From: Blastomussa wellsi
Lineage: Eukaryota > Cnidaria > Anthozoa > Scleractinia > Plerogyridae
DNA length: 64,000 nt
Assembly: GCA_947652115.1 (NCBI GenBank)
Contig: OX393562.1
Span: 12,717,294-12,781,293, forward strand
Direction of reading: 5' to 3'
In this document: one piece after another, positions 49,501 to 62,500 of the stretch
How positions within the stretch are numbered: the first letter of the stretch is position 1
Layout of the letters: every line of letters begins with the position of its first letter
The notes under the pieces: model-generated
The model's input: the letters and a program-made list of their open reading frames with translations, nothing else
Databases searched by the model: none
Told to the model about the DNA's origin: nothing
Position numbers and translations under genes: made by a program

Positions 49501-52500
49501 GGCTACATCTATTATGAATAAATGACCATTTATAGCGTTTTCCTGGATGTTGTTAAAAGCATCTCCAAACATTGAAAATTCAATATAATTTTGAGTTGGG
49601 AGATTTGTTTTCATGAAGCTTTGGGTAAAGAGGCGGAGATGATTGACATCCTTCTAGACTTTTTTTGAAGGTGGCGCGAGCATGCGCAGACAATTGTCCC
49701 TGGACCCTCTCTTCCGAGAGCGTAGCGTTGCGTGACAGAGAGAGGGGGGCCGCAGTTGATATAATAATTTCACATACTTTACATCTTTTCACTTTCCATG
49801 GAAAAATATGCATAGTGCAGATGGTAGAGCATCGCACTGGTATTTGCGGAATTAAGTTACGGGCTCGAATCCCGTTGAAACCTTGAATATGTTCAGGCTT
49901 CATTACTTTCCACTTGCATAAATTGGAAAATTCAGTACGATGATCACTTCTACGTTACTTTCATAAAACGTGTTAGTTCATGCGTAAATGCTTACATTAT
50001 GGTGGTCTTTTAGTTTCTTTGACAGCAGTGCTCACCTTTGGAGTGTTTCCATTTTCAACGTAGTTTACCCAAGTCATTTGGTTGTCAGTAAATGACAGGC
50101 TAAAGTTTGTCACCCAAGCTCGAAATTGAATTGCCCATTCAGATACTTCATATTTGCCTTGAGTAGCCACGCCTGTTATGATGTGCGGCTGAGCAAGATC
50201 AACCTGCAGGTACTGGGCACCATCATTTTCAAGTGCGCACCAGGCTCCCTCGCCCTCTCTACTGTAGAGCCGTGCCAGCCAAGGTTCATGGTCCACATCG
50301 TACCATGACGAAGCTGAAAAGGCCTCATTCGGAATCACGCCACGTTGCACACCAATTGGATAGGCGCATTCTGGAAATTACGTAAACGAATGTTTATATC
50401 TGGGTTATCGACTACAAAGATCACAACTCAGTCAACTCTCTCTTAACGGACAAACTCTCTATAAGACGGACACCTCTATAAGACGGACAATGGACAGTTT
50501 GAAATCGTCAACGGACACTTGTGAGGTGATGAATGTTACCGCAAATTACGGTTTAGGGAAGAAAAATTCTTAAATTACCAAGTACGTGGCTCTTTCTAAC
50601 ACCAGACGCTTAATTGACAGCTCTTTTCTTGTCAGCGGAATGACAAGCTAAAATTAAATCAGTCATTGTCCCATTCAAAACATAACTTGGAGGTGACAAC
50701 CTAAAACAGTTATTTTCTTGCTTTCTTAGCTGAAAATTCCTGGAGTCATGTTACGCAGACTCTCTATAAGCCGGACACCTCTCTACGACGGACAGCTGAG
50801 GCCGGTCCCGATGGTGTCCGTCTTAGAGAGAGTTGACTGTATAATAATAAAAACTTTATCCCAGTCAACGAGTTGCCAAGCAGTAAAAGATCTCTGAAGA
50901 GCACTTTGGCCTGGACAAAACGAAAGCGCTGCCTTAATTAGACTGGCCACGAACAATGTAATTATGAGGAAACCGTCAACTTTTATTGCCAAAAGCTAAA
51001 ATGTGCAGAAACATTCTCCTCCCCAGAGCCGCTTGTCCCTCTTAGCCGACTAGGCCTGTGCACGAGGAACAAGTGGCTCTGGGGACACACGATTTGATTC
51101 GCTGAAATCAAACAAAGGGAGTCCAATCACATCAGCCGTTTTAAAATCCTTTATCGTTAGCACGTTTTAAACGGCTGATGTGATTGGACTCTTTTTGTTT
51201 GATTTCAGCGAATCAAATCGTGTGTCCCCAGAGCCACTTGTTCCTCGTGCACAGGCCCAGCCAGCTGAGAGGGACAAGTGGCTCTGGGGACGAGAATGGT
51301 GCAGAAACAAAAGTTACGATACGGGAACGGAATTATCCCCGAAAAACTATTAATGCTAAGGCATAAACTAAACTTTATAGGCACTACAATTACTTTATTA
51401 CTTACTTTTATACCACAGTGAGTTAAAAATGTCCAAACCAGTAAATGACAACCCAAGGGCCTTATCCGAGTGGCGGCCATATTGGCCATAGACAATAGAT
51501 TTCGTACCCCTAGCCTCGAGTTGAAATGTTTGGAAACGAGTTCCCGGTGGCAAAACAAAAGTTTTTAATCCCTCGGGACTCAACATGGCCGCCGTGTGAT
51601 TAAGGCCCATTACAAATATAAATTTAAATTCAGAGTTAAACTGAGGCAGAATGCTTGACTGTTTTAAGTTCTCGTTCCAATCTCTAACGTCTGTAAAGAT
51701 AATTGCCCATGTCATCTACAGAGTTGTTGCTGAAAGGCTTGGTGATTTACTATCCCTAAACGATTTATAGATTTCCGTCTGAATCCCGAGCCCAGAATAA
51801 ATCGAACTCGGAGAAAGAAACATTTTACCTGCTAATTTTCCCTGTTAAGACTGATTTAAATACTTTTGGAAGATCGTATTATTAAACTGAATAAGGCAAT
51901 GTGTCAGGCAGGTTTTCATTATTATTATTATTATTGCCACTCACCTTCACAACCGTATATTTCTACTCTCATACAAATCGTATTATTCCATGCTTCAGGA
52001 TGAAACCTCACAAATCTGGCCGCCACGTGTTTGTACAGTAAAACTTCGTTTACTGTGTTTTGATCAACATTACCATTAAGGCTCTGAAAAGCATGCAAAA
52101 AATGCTTAATTAAGTGGGAGAGGTGGTACTTCAAATAAGAAAAATATGATGGAGGGTAAATTTTCAGCTCGGTGAATAAATGATAAAGATGAAATGATCA
52201 ATTATAATATAAACGTGGGACATATTTATCACACACATGTTGTTTCGGTATTGGTATGTAGGACGCGTGCAATATATGAACCCAGTAAATGGCCCTAGCT
52301 CACGAAGAGTTCTCGTAGCTCAGTTGTTTTGAGCGCCCGACCGGTATCTGGGATCGAGGACTCCTGTCGAGGACTCACACTTTTTTCTTTGTCCCATGCT
52401 CGTGTCAAACCTGATCATTTTTAAGTGGTGGTCAATATACATCGTCAAAGAGAATATTTTGTAAATGCAGTCAATTCAAACACGAGAAGCTACTCCGAGA

Positions 52501-55500
52501 GAAATAAATGGTTAAAAGATCAAACAGGAGGTGTTATACTGGAGTTCAGTTCACCTATGCACGATATTGATGAATTTTTTCGACCTATCGTCTAAATAGG
52601 CCTCATGCATGATGGCGTCATGTGCTCAAAATTCACCTCCAGGCCTCGTTTACGCGAATTATTGTCAACCCCGTCACCGTCATGCAGTTTTCACGTGGCT
52701 ATTCTTTTCATCTTCGCTGCTTTGAGAATTCGTTCGTGAAAAAAAATTACAAGTTCGCCCTTCGAAAGCGAGGCTTGGTGGTAAAACGAGCCAGTCTGAC
52801 ATTGACTGACCATAAAATGTTTCCCTTATGCTCCCGGTGATATATCTACACTTACACAGGTTAAGTTAAAAATACCCGACCTTTGACTTTCTTTCGTTTA
52901 AGGCGTTCCTCCAAAATATCCCATCCAAACTGTAAGCCACTCCGTAACTTGTCACCCAGAATGGATTGACAGGGTGACCCTGAGTAGCGACACGGGACAC
53001 TGTCCGCACCCTCTCTAAATCTACTTGAAGATATTGTTTGTTGTCATTTTGACCTGCACACCAGGCGCCTTGAGCATTATTTAGGCGACTTTTCCAGGGG
53101 GCTTTATCTGGCCCGTCATCACTGGAGGCCGTGAAATGCAGGTCTGATAAGTCGCCGTTTTCTATACCAAGTGGCTCTTGACAAACAGCTGTAGATAAAC
53201 CAGATTAGACCATGAAACTTATTACGGGCTTAGGCAAGATAGATCAAGAGATAAACTATAGTTTACCAAATGATTGTATTGCTTTCATGTTCAAGCTAAT
53301 TGTGACTATTGACTGACTCAAATTCGCTAGAAAGCGCTCTGAAGGACGAGGCACACAACAGCAGGAACGTCTTAAAGTAGAACGGGTACAGAGCGACCTC
53401 AAATTTTCGAATGCTTAAAGTGGGCTGGGCCGCTTCCACAAAATGTATGCAAAGTACCCTCCACTCATATCCAGCACTGTCAAGTGGATTCCACCCAAAA
53501 AGGGATCATTCTATCCGATCCGCGTTTTCGAATGGCATCTGCTCGACAGTATTGGACAACCATAGCAATGTGGGGTCACCGAAATCGTTTGTGGGTGACG
53601 GGCACTTAAAGCTAGTAAGATATTCCAACAGGTTGCAATGTTAATGCTGCTATAGTAGCCTTTTTCCAACAAAAAAGACAAGCCAGTAATAAGCGACGGT
53701 TGCGGCATTTCCGTGACACAATTTTTGTAGCATCAAGTTGGTAGAGCGCCGGACTGCCGTTCGGGAGGTCGAGGGTTCAAACATCGGCCAGACCAGCACT
53801 CACGGTCTTGAAAGTGCTACTGTGATCAAATTCTTGATATTTATATTTTTATATTTTCGTGCACAATACAAATTTCCTAGATATCTTGCCATATTTCAAC
53901 CCGTTACAAACTTTAGAAGTCATGTTTTTGAGACTTTTATTTCCGAGAGTTCAAAGCCGCCATTAATTCTCCTTGTTCCAAGGCTTGGTTGAGAATTTGA
54001 TAAAATGATGTCATTTTCTGAAAATATCTCACAGGTTGAAATTATAATAACAATAACTTCAGAAAATTGCACAAGGATAACGTCCAAAGCTTTTATTCTC
54101 CTTTTTGTGCGATTTTCTGTACTAGTTGTTTCAGCCTGTGAGGTATTTTGAGAAAATGACATCATTTTCTCAAATTCTCAACCAAGCCTTGGAACAAGGA
54201 GAATTAATGGCGGCCGTAAATTCTCGGAAATAAAAGTCCAAACAAGACAACTTCTAATGTTTTTAATGGACTGAAATTTGGCAAGATACCTCAAAAAGTT
54301 GTACTATTAACGAAAATGTAAAAAAAAAATGGACATCGAAAATTTCATCGTAGTAGCACTTTAAATAACTGCTGCCTTTGTAACGAGACTTTCTAGTCTT
54401 CTCCGATAAGGGCGATAAACAATCCCTGTTCATAATAACTCAGTGGGACGTTAAAGAACCCACACACTGTTCGCAAAGAGCAGGGCATGTAGTTCCCGGT
54501 GTAGTGGTCTTGCCTTTCTGGTCTGTCACATAGGACCTCGAGTCCTGTTCGTGCTTTTCCCTCTTGGCAGCTTTGCGCAGTAGAATGGTGAAAACCAAAA
54601 ACGAAAACGAAATCCGAAATAGAATATGTAGTAAGAACTCACGACAAGTGCTGAAAACGGGCCGAGGACCGTACGCGTAGCCTTGGCACCCTGACGCAGA
54701 CGTTTTCTTCCCAAAGGCATTTTAACAGATAGCTGTGTAAGACATTAAGGTACGCACCCTCTCCACCATACACCTCAACCCTCATGGCGGGATAAGTGAC
54801 ATAAGTCTCCGGAATGAAGCGAATAAGCATCGCTGTGATGTTGTGACGGAGATAATGTTTAACAACAGTATTCTCATCGTTATTTCCAGGGAACAACTAA
54901 AAGCAAAACAAAGGATGAACATCGCAGATGCTTTATTGCCCACATGAAAATGTTAGGGAACGTAAATAGAAATAGGTAAGATGCAAGCTCATGCTCTTTT
55001 ACAATCAAAATAATTATATCTTTTGGTGCCTTTTATCAAATCAACAAATTCATCTTTCTATGTAAAACAGTTACTGCTGCCCAGGTCTCTCCAATGTAAT
55101 TAATGTCTATTCTGTTTTTTCCCTTTCTTTTCTTTTTTTCTCTTTTTCTTTACTTATTCCACAACCCATTTAATAAAGCACAATCATTTTTGTAACTACT
55201 CAGCTCGTTTAGTGTTTGCTATCATGAGTAGTTTTTTTGCTTATTTGAGTTTATATTTGTTTTGCTGTATTTATTTCTATATATTTAGCCAAATGAAATG
55301 GTTGTTGTTGATGTTTATTTGTAATGTTATCTAAAAGTGCCCTCAATCTAATTTACTAAACTACTTAATTGTTAAAAAATGGTTTGTGGGACGGCAGAAG
55401 CCCGACAATAAATCGTTACAAAATAATTTCTCCCAAATTTTGGCGCGAAATTTCAGTGTTAATTTGTAATTTCACATTACAAAATTGCTATGGCGACGTT

Positions 55501-56421
55501 TGGCGTGAAATTTCTCGATACCGATAAACAAGTTAAAAACCCAAGATTGTGATCGTAATTTGTCAAATATGATATTAAAAGGTAATCAAACTGTATACTC
55601 GTGAAATCAGGAAATAAGTTCAAAAATTCTAATAATTTCCCTCGCCAATTATTTCCTAATCTCACTCGTCACCATTTGATTAACCATACTAATATGGAGG
55701 ATGGGTAAATAATTTACGGTCGCATGATAACCTTACTAATGTCGCTGTAAATCCGTAAGCACAGTAAGAATTATTTTCTGCAATCAAAACTCACCTTTAC
55801 TTTGCCATCATCAGTATATTCCATCCACTCATCTCCCCATGCACTGAACTTCAATTTATACGTTAGTACCCAGGCTTTTACGTTGCTTTTCCCAAGCCCC
55901 TGTGTTGCCACGGCTGTAATGACGCTCAGTTGTCTTCTTATGGAAATCTGTAAGAATGTCCCCAGTTCCCGATCTCGTTCGACTGCTGCCCAGGCCTCTC
56001 CAATGTAATTAAGTCGACCATATCGAGCGAGGTGAGGCCATTTATAGTGAGAAGCTGTTAAATATTCGTCTGGAATGATACTCGTATTTGCTACCCCAAA
56101 AGCTTCTGAAAAAGCTGAGGACATTTAATTCAGCGAAAGAACACATTTAATGGTTTCAGAGTGGTTTACTGGGGTTCTGGAGTTGTAATCTGTATTGTAA
56201 AATTCATTAATAATTCATAAGGAGTAGATCCAATGCAAAGGTACTATTTAGGTCACATGAATGCTCTGTAAACCCCAATACAAATCAAGAGTACAATTAA
56301 CTTTTGATACAAACTCCTGCTCAGCTGATTAGTATTTATTAACTTTTGATACAGATCTTTACTGATTAAAATGCAAAGCACAATGGAATCGAATAACAAT
56401 ACTTTGCATTCAATTGATTGT

Positions 56422-56461
<40 letters not shown>

Positions 56462-56506
56462 GTATGGGCTTTACAATTGCTCGCCTATCGGCTCGCAATT
56501 GTAAAT

Positions 56507-56545
<39 letters not shown>

Positions 56546-59500
56546 ATAATCCTGATCCCAGGTTTAAACCCTCGATCCTGTCACTAGTGGGCACGCTTTG
56601 TAAATTGTCAATTTGTGTGCCTTGTGTGGATGTTATGCTGGCTTCTTGTAATACAGTGGCATACCTAAAACATTCACATTTTTACATATTTTAGAGTTTA
56701 CCGAAACGCAATGTTCCGACTATGTCATGTAAATACGGCTGGATCTCAGCTGTTGCTGGTACAGGTACGCCGAGACTTGGGGCACTGTATTTCAGCTCGC
56801 CCCATGTAACAATATCCACAGCGGTATTGGTTTCCCCCCTCCCTCAAACTGGAGTCACCACATCAAGTTGTTTATCATGCATTTCGTCAGCTGAGCAGTG
56901 AAACGAATGAACAAGATTGTTAAAGTAACACTGAGATCAATTTGATGATCTTCATTTCTTTAATTTTCGTGTACAACGTTCTTGCTCACCTTGACAAATT
57001 TCGATCCATTCTGAACACTTATTAAGCTTATTAAGCATTTGCAACGGGCTGCTTTAAAATAAGACGTGAACCATTTAATTTGAGATCTTCGCGTCTTGTG
57101 TTGGACGCGAATTTATGAACGGTACACTTCGTGCCTTATTTTCTCCCGTATAAATGGCGCTAAAGTGACACACGCGACACGCACTGTTGTACTTACCATC
57201 ACATCCGAACGCTTCAACTCTCATACACATGTCACCACTCCAAGCTATGGGGTGAAACCGCAAAGCCACAGCTGTGATAGGGGGCTCAATTTGGTGCTTC
57301 ACCGCTGTACCGCGATCGTTGTTTGCGTCAAAGATCTGCGACGAAGATCAAAGAGGAAAACGTTTTTTCCAAAACATTGATCATAAAAACGACTTCTTCG
57401 TGGTGTCTTCTAGCGGTAGGTTATGTTTGGAGAGGAAACAGAGACCTTTAGCACCGCGTTTTTCACATGTTACGGCAAACCGCAACCACAGTCTGAGATT
57501 AGATGTTTCAGTTGCTTTTCGAGGTTTACGAAAATTTAAACTTGACCAACGCGCGTAATTGGGTGATGTCGGTAATTTTATCAATTTGACCGCCAGACAG
57601 ATGAATAAAATGCTGGCAAAGTCAAAAAGTGGTAATTGTTGCACTCGACACCTTGTATAAAAGTGCGGAGTAAGTTTGTAACTACAGTAGCGCCATCTTA
57701 ATTTTTCATTCACTCCGACTACTTCAATAAAATCACTGGAAACTCGTAAAAATTCAGCCGTGAAATGTTTACATCTTAAACGCGGGCTTGTCCCGTTAAA
57801 GTGGCCGAACTACTTTGCCGTATTTCACTAACGGCTAGGAGAGGTTCCTGCAGTTAAAATGTGAACCGCAAATGGCAAACGTGACAGCAGCTGGGCATAG
57901 GTCACGTGATATTTTGAGGTTTGCTGTTCACAGGTTAACAGAAAAAACGTGACGCTAAAAGAGGGGTCGAGGTCGCGCACCGAGCGCAGCGCGGTCCGTA
58001 CAAAATCGAGCGAGGGTCAACATTCGTCAGTACGGCTCGCCGGAGCAAGCTAGGTTAGTAATTATAAGTATTTTATTATATGTCACTCGGTTCATGCAAG
58101 CTTGTTAAAATGCACTTTCGGTGACTTGAATTCAAAGGGCTTCCGTCGTAAGTCGTTTTCATGACGCGAGCAACTTAGAAAGAAGATGCTACAAAGTAGT
58201 GTATCCTGAGGAAAACGAATAACACCTGATCATCAGCGTTTTAGTTTCCTGTTTTAAAGCTCCCAACGACGAAAAAACGGCAAGTTTGCACATTGCTTCC
58301 TCATTGCCGAAGTCGAGATTTCGAAATGTCTGAAGACTTATAGGAGCGGAAAAAAAATTATGGCAACCAAATTTCAGCTACCAAATTTTGCACAAACAGC
58401 AGCCTATAGGAGCGGAAAACAGAAACCTATGGCAACCAAATTTCGGCTACAAAATTTTGCACAAGCAGCCAGACAACAAAATATTTTTTGTGGTCGCAAA
58501 AATCGGCCTCGCTGTGCAGCAGAGCCTGGGAACAGGACCGGACGGCAGCAAAAGAACACACATGCAGACAAGCATCGTCCACACCCTCGCAAAAACAAAA
58601 GGAACCAGCGGAAGCACGATACGTACAACAATAGCAGCGATAGAAGCCGACACGTTTCTGCTGGCACAGTCCCACTGGCACAGGCTGTATCCAGAAGACG
58701 AGATAGCGGGCTACTTCGTGACCAAGGTAGACGTTTCCGAAATATCTTTGGAAGATTTGAACGAAGCGCTGCCAGCTTTCGAACGGCAGCTGCTCGCATT
58801 CGGTTTTGGAATCTACTCCATCGACTGCACGCAAGATTTTTCCGGAGTGTTGGACCGCGAAGCCCTTGTTTCGCACCTAAAATTCGAAGGTTTTCGCCAG
58901 AAGGGCGACTTTTGCTCTGCAATGGGTTCGGGTGCGCCAACGATTCTGCAGAACACCGACAGTGTGGGGAAGCACGTGTGCACTTGGATCTCGAAAAGAG
59001 AAGACCGCACGTTCCGGACAAAAATATAAAACAAGATCGTTTCCAACTTCGAAGCGGGCGAGATTCGAGAGCCAGTGGGCGGCCATCTTGCCGACTATGC
59101 AGACTGCCCAAACAAGCACTTGCACCGAACTTTCCAACACCCAGATGTCCAAGCTCGCGGATGCACCAGAATAGAAGTTTCCATATACGGGTGCCACGCA
59201 AGCGAGCTCTCGGAAGAAAAAGCCGACCAGGTGGTGCAGGAAACTTTGGCAAAGGTTTCGCCGGAAGGAGAAGGTCTTTACGTGGTCCAACCACCAAACA
59301 AACAATGGAAAACCCTGGCTTCTCGCCTGGACCGCTGCCTCGTTTTGGCGGACCGCCCGCAAGGCCACATATTTGTCGGCTGGTTCGCGCACACACAAAC
59401 ATATATCGGGGGTGCACGTGCAACCAACAAAAGCGAACGTGGAGGACGACGCGAAATGGGAAACTTCAACTTTGGTGTGGGCAGCAGCCGACTTTGGTTT

Positions 59501-62500
59501 CCGCGCATGCCCGATTTTTCGGGTAGATATCCTTTCTACACAGGAAGAAGGTGTGGAAATAGGGCCTCTGCGTTGCTACACAAAAGACGAGGAAACGAAA
59601 ACAATATTGGCGGCAAGCAAAAGGCCATGCCAGCTGCACCCAGGCGCCCCAGACCCGTCTGTACTTCTTCCATCGACAAAAACAGTTTCTTGGGAATGGC
59701 AGCAAACCAAATGCAGCGCTATTGGGCGAAATGTCTCCAAATTCCAGCTGCAAGAAGTCCCAGAAATCGCACAAGAGCGGCAAATTTCGACACTTTCCAC
59801 CAGATCTCGCGAAAAAACGATGCAAGAAATACAGGACGTGGCAAGCGCAGAAGAATGGCGAAGATTTTCTTGGGACAAACAAGCGGCTTTCTCAATAATT
59901 CTCAACAATTTCTCGGCAATTTCTCAACAATTCTCAACAGAAAATAACCTTGTATTGGGGTTTCCTCGTCTGTTGTTTGCTGCCCGTCCTCTCCAACCGG
60001 AAACACAAACAATATGGCTCGCGAAGAGTTTCGAGAAGTTGTGGAAGCAAACTTCTTGCACTTGTATTAGCCGGGCTGCAAGTCTATCGACTTTTTTGTG
60101 TCCTTGTTTTTCGGCGCCACTACTTTTTCGAACTCCGTTTCTTTTTGTACAGCTTTTCTCGAAGAATATCGTATTTTGCGCTCTCCTCTGCAATCGCTTG
60201 CAAAATTGCAGCTCTTTGTGGGTCTGGAGTGGAAACAACACGTATTGGGTTCCATACAATGTTTGTCCCTTCGTTGTTGCAGAAACTTTGCGGCTTCCCT
60301 ATCTGTATTTCCAAACCTCCAAACTTTTCCACGTTGGAAAAAGAAGGAAGCCAGAAAGTCGTTCTGTCCGTTTCGAAAATGTCCAGGCATTCCGAAACAA
60401 TTTTTTTTAGAGCTTTTGTTGCAAACACGTTGGCGATTTTCAATACAACCCGAAATTTGCTTTTGTTTTTTTGCCTGCCGCCAACAACTTTCCACTTCGC
60501 GCATGCAAGCTCCGAAACCTTGGTTGCAGATTCTCGCAAACATTGTTCCACCATCCCCCGCACCTCTTGGCTTTTTTGTTCGAACACCTTTTTCGATTGC
60601 ACAATTTTTTCCACCCTTTCCAGCTCTGCTTTGCGGCGATTGTACTCTTCTTCGTCTTTTTTTCGCTTCGCATCTTGCTCGGCCGCTTGTTTGACCCAAG
60701 AAAATCTTCGCCATTCTTCTGCGCTCGCCACGTCCTGTATTTCTTGCATCGTTTTTTCGCGAGATCTGGTGGAAAGTGTCGAAATTTTCCGCTCTTGTGC
60801 GATTTCTGGGACTTCTTGTAGCTGGAATTTGGAGACATTTCGCGTCGTCCTCCACGTTCGCTTTGGTTGGTTGCACGTGCACCCCCGATATTCTTCCTGT
60901 TTGTGTGTGCGCGAACCAGCCGACAAATATGTGGCCTTGAGGGCGGTCCGCCAAAACGAGGCAGCGGTCCAGGCAAGAAGCCAGGGTTTCCCATTGTTTG
61001 TTTGGTGGTTGGACCACGTAAAGACCTTCTCCTTCCGGCGAAACCTTTGCCAAAGTTTCCTGCACCACCTGGTCGGCTTTTTCTTCCGAGAGCTCGTTTG
61101 CGTGGCACCCGTATATGGAAACTTCTATTCTGGTGCATCCGCGAGCTTGGGCATCTGGGTGTTGGAAAGTTCGGTGCAAGTGCTTGTTTGGGCAGTCTGC
61201 ATAGTCGGCAAGATGGCCGCCCACTAGTTCTCGAATCTCGCCCGCTTCGAAGTTGGAAACGATCTTGTTGTATATTTTTGTCCGGAACGTTCGGTCTTCT
61301 CTTTTCGAGATCCAAGTGCACACGTGCTTCCCCACACTGTCGGTGTTCTGCAGAATCGTTGGCGCACCCGAACCCATTGCAGAACAAAAGTCGCCCTTCT
61401 GGCGAAAACCTTCGAATTTTAGGTGCGAAACAAGGGCTTCGCGGTCCAACACTCCGGAAAAATCTTGCGTGTAGTCGATGGAGTAGATTCCAAAACCGAA
61501 TGCGAGCAGCTGCCGTTCGAAAGCTGGCAGCGCTTCGTGCAAATCTTCCAAAGATATTTCGGAAAAGCCTACCTTGGCCACGAAGTAGCCCGCTATCTCG
61601 TCTTCTGGATACAGCCTGTGCCAGTGGGACTGTGCCAGCAGAAACGTGTCGGCTTCTATCGCTGCTATTGTTGTACGTATCGTGCTTCCGCTGGTTCCTT
61701 TTGCTGCCGTCCGGTCTTGTTCCCAGGCTCTGCTGCACAGCGAGGCCGATTTTTGCGACCACAAAAATTATTTTGTTGTCTGACTGCTTGTGCAAAATTT
61801 TGTAGCCGAAATTTGGTTGCCATAGGTTTCTGTTTTCCGCTCCTATAGGCTGCTGTTTGTGCAAAATTTGGTAGCTGAAATTTGGTTGCCATAATTTTTT
61901 TTCCGCTCCTATAAGTCTTCAGACATTTCTAAATCTCAACTTCAGCGATGAGAAAGCAATGTGCAAACTTGCCGTTTTTTCGCCGTTGGGAGCTTTAAAA
62001 CAGGAAACTAAAACGCTGATGATCAGGTGTTATTCGTTTTCCTCAGGATATACTACTTACCACGATCTTGAAAACAATTTTAAGATATTTTATTTCCGCA
62101 GTTTTAGTCGCAAATTTTAAATTTACCAACTTCAGAAAAAAACGCGGCTTATAACCGTTTTTATGGAAACGGTCCGTGTGGCAAAATCCCGACCAGGAAA
62201 TAACCAACCAGAACGCCCGGATTTTCTTCAAAACTACATTGCCATAATTATAATAAACACTCATAATCAGCACCAGAATTGCTTTTCTGTTAGAAAGAAA
62301 GAAGTGGTTTTCACCTTTATACCACAGCGATACGGTGTTCGCAAACGAGGTCAGGTTGATTCTTCTTTTGAAAAATTAGAAAATTGGTGCTCACTATACA
62401 TGTTTCTCCTTACATGATTTAAGAAAAAGCAGATTAATGATATCCATTACACTTCACTGCTCGGCTGTTGTTCCTAGACCATTTTGATAAAAGAAATGCT

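Larger units (their letters stand above)
58194..62058. mobile_element. 3.9-kb near-palindrome of two convergent gene copies
   Basis: Left arm (58194 on) and right arm (ending 62058) are the same sequence in opposite orientation, from AAGTAGT(G/A)TATCCTGAGG inward. Each carries a copy of one unrecognised gene reading toward the centre. Tandem ~65-bp repeats (AACCAAATTTC(A/G)GCTAC) begin each arm. No flanking duplication is evident. It lies in the D1 intron. Confidence 0.75.

Noticed and set aside
49806..49884. functional tRNA gene
   Set aside because: Box A and B are present but the acceptor and anticodon stems do not pair well; treated as tRNA-derived repeat.
52308..52378. tRNA-like GTAGCTCAGTTG segment
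   Set aside because: Box A-like start only; no convincing box B or cloverleaf, so a possible SINE scrap at most.
58360..59526. Arg/Ser/Cys-rich 388-codon frame and its minus-strand counterparts in the near-palindrome
   Set aside because: Other frames of the GC-rich unknown gene; the frame with matching hydrophobic pattern in both arms and substitutions at synonymous-like sites is the one annotated.
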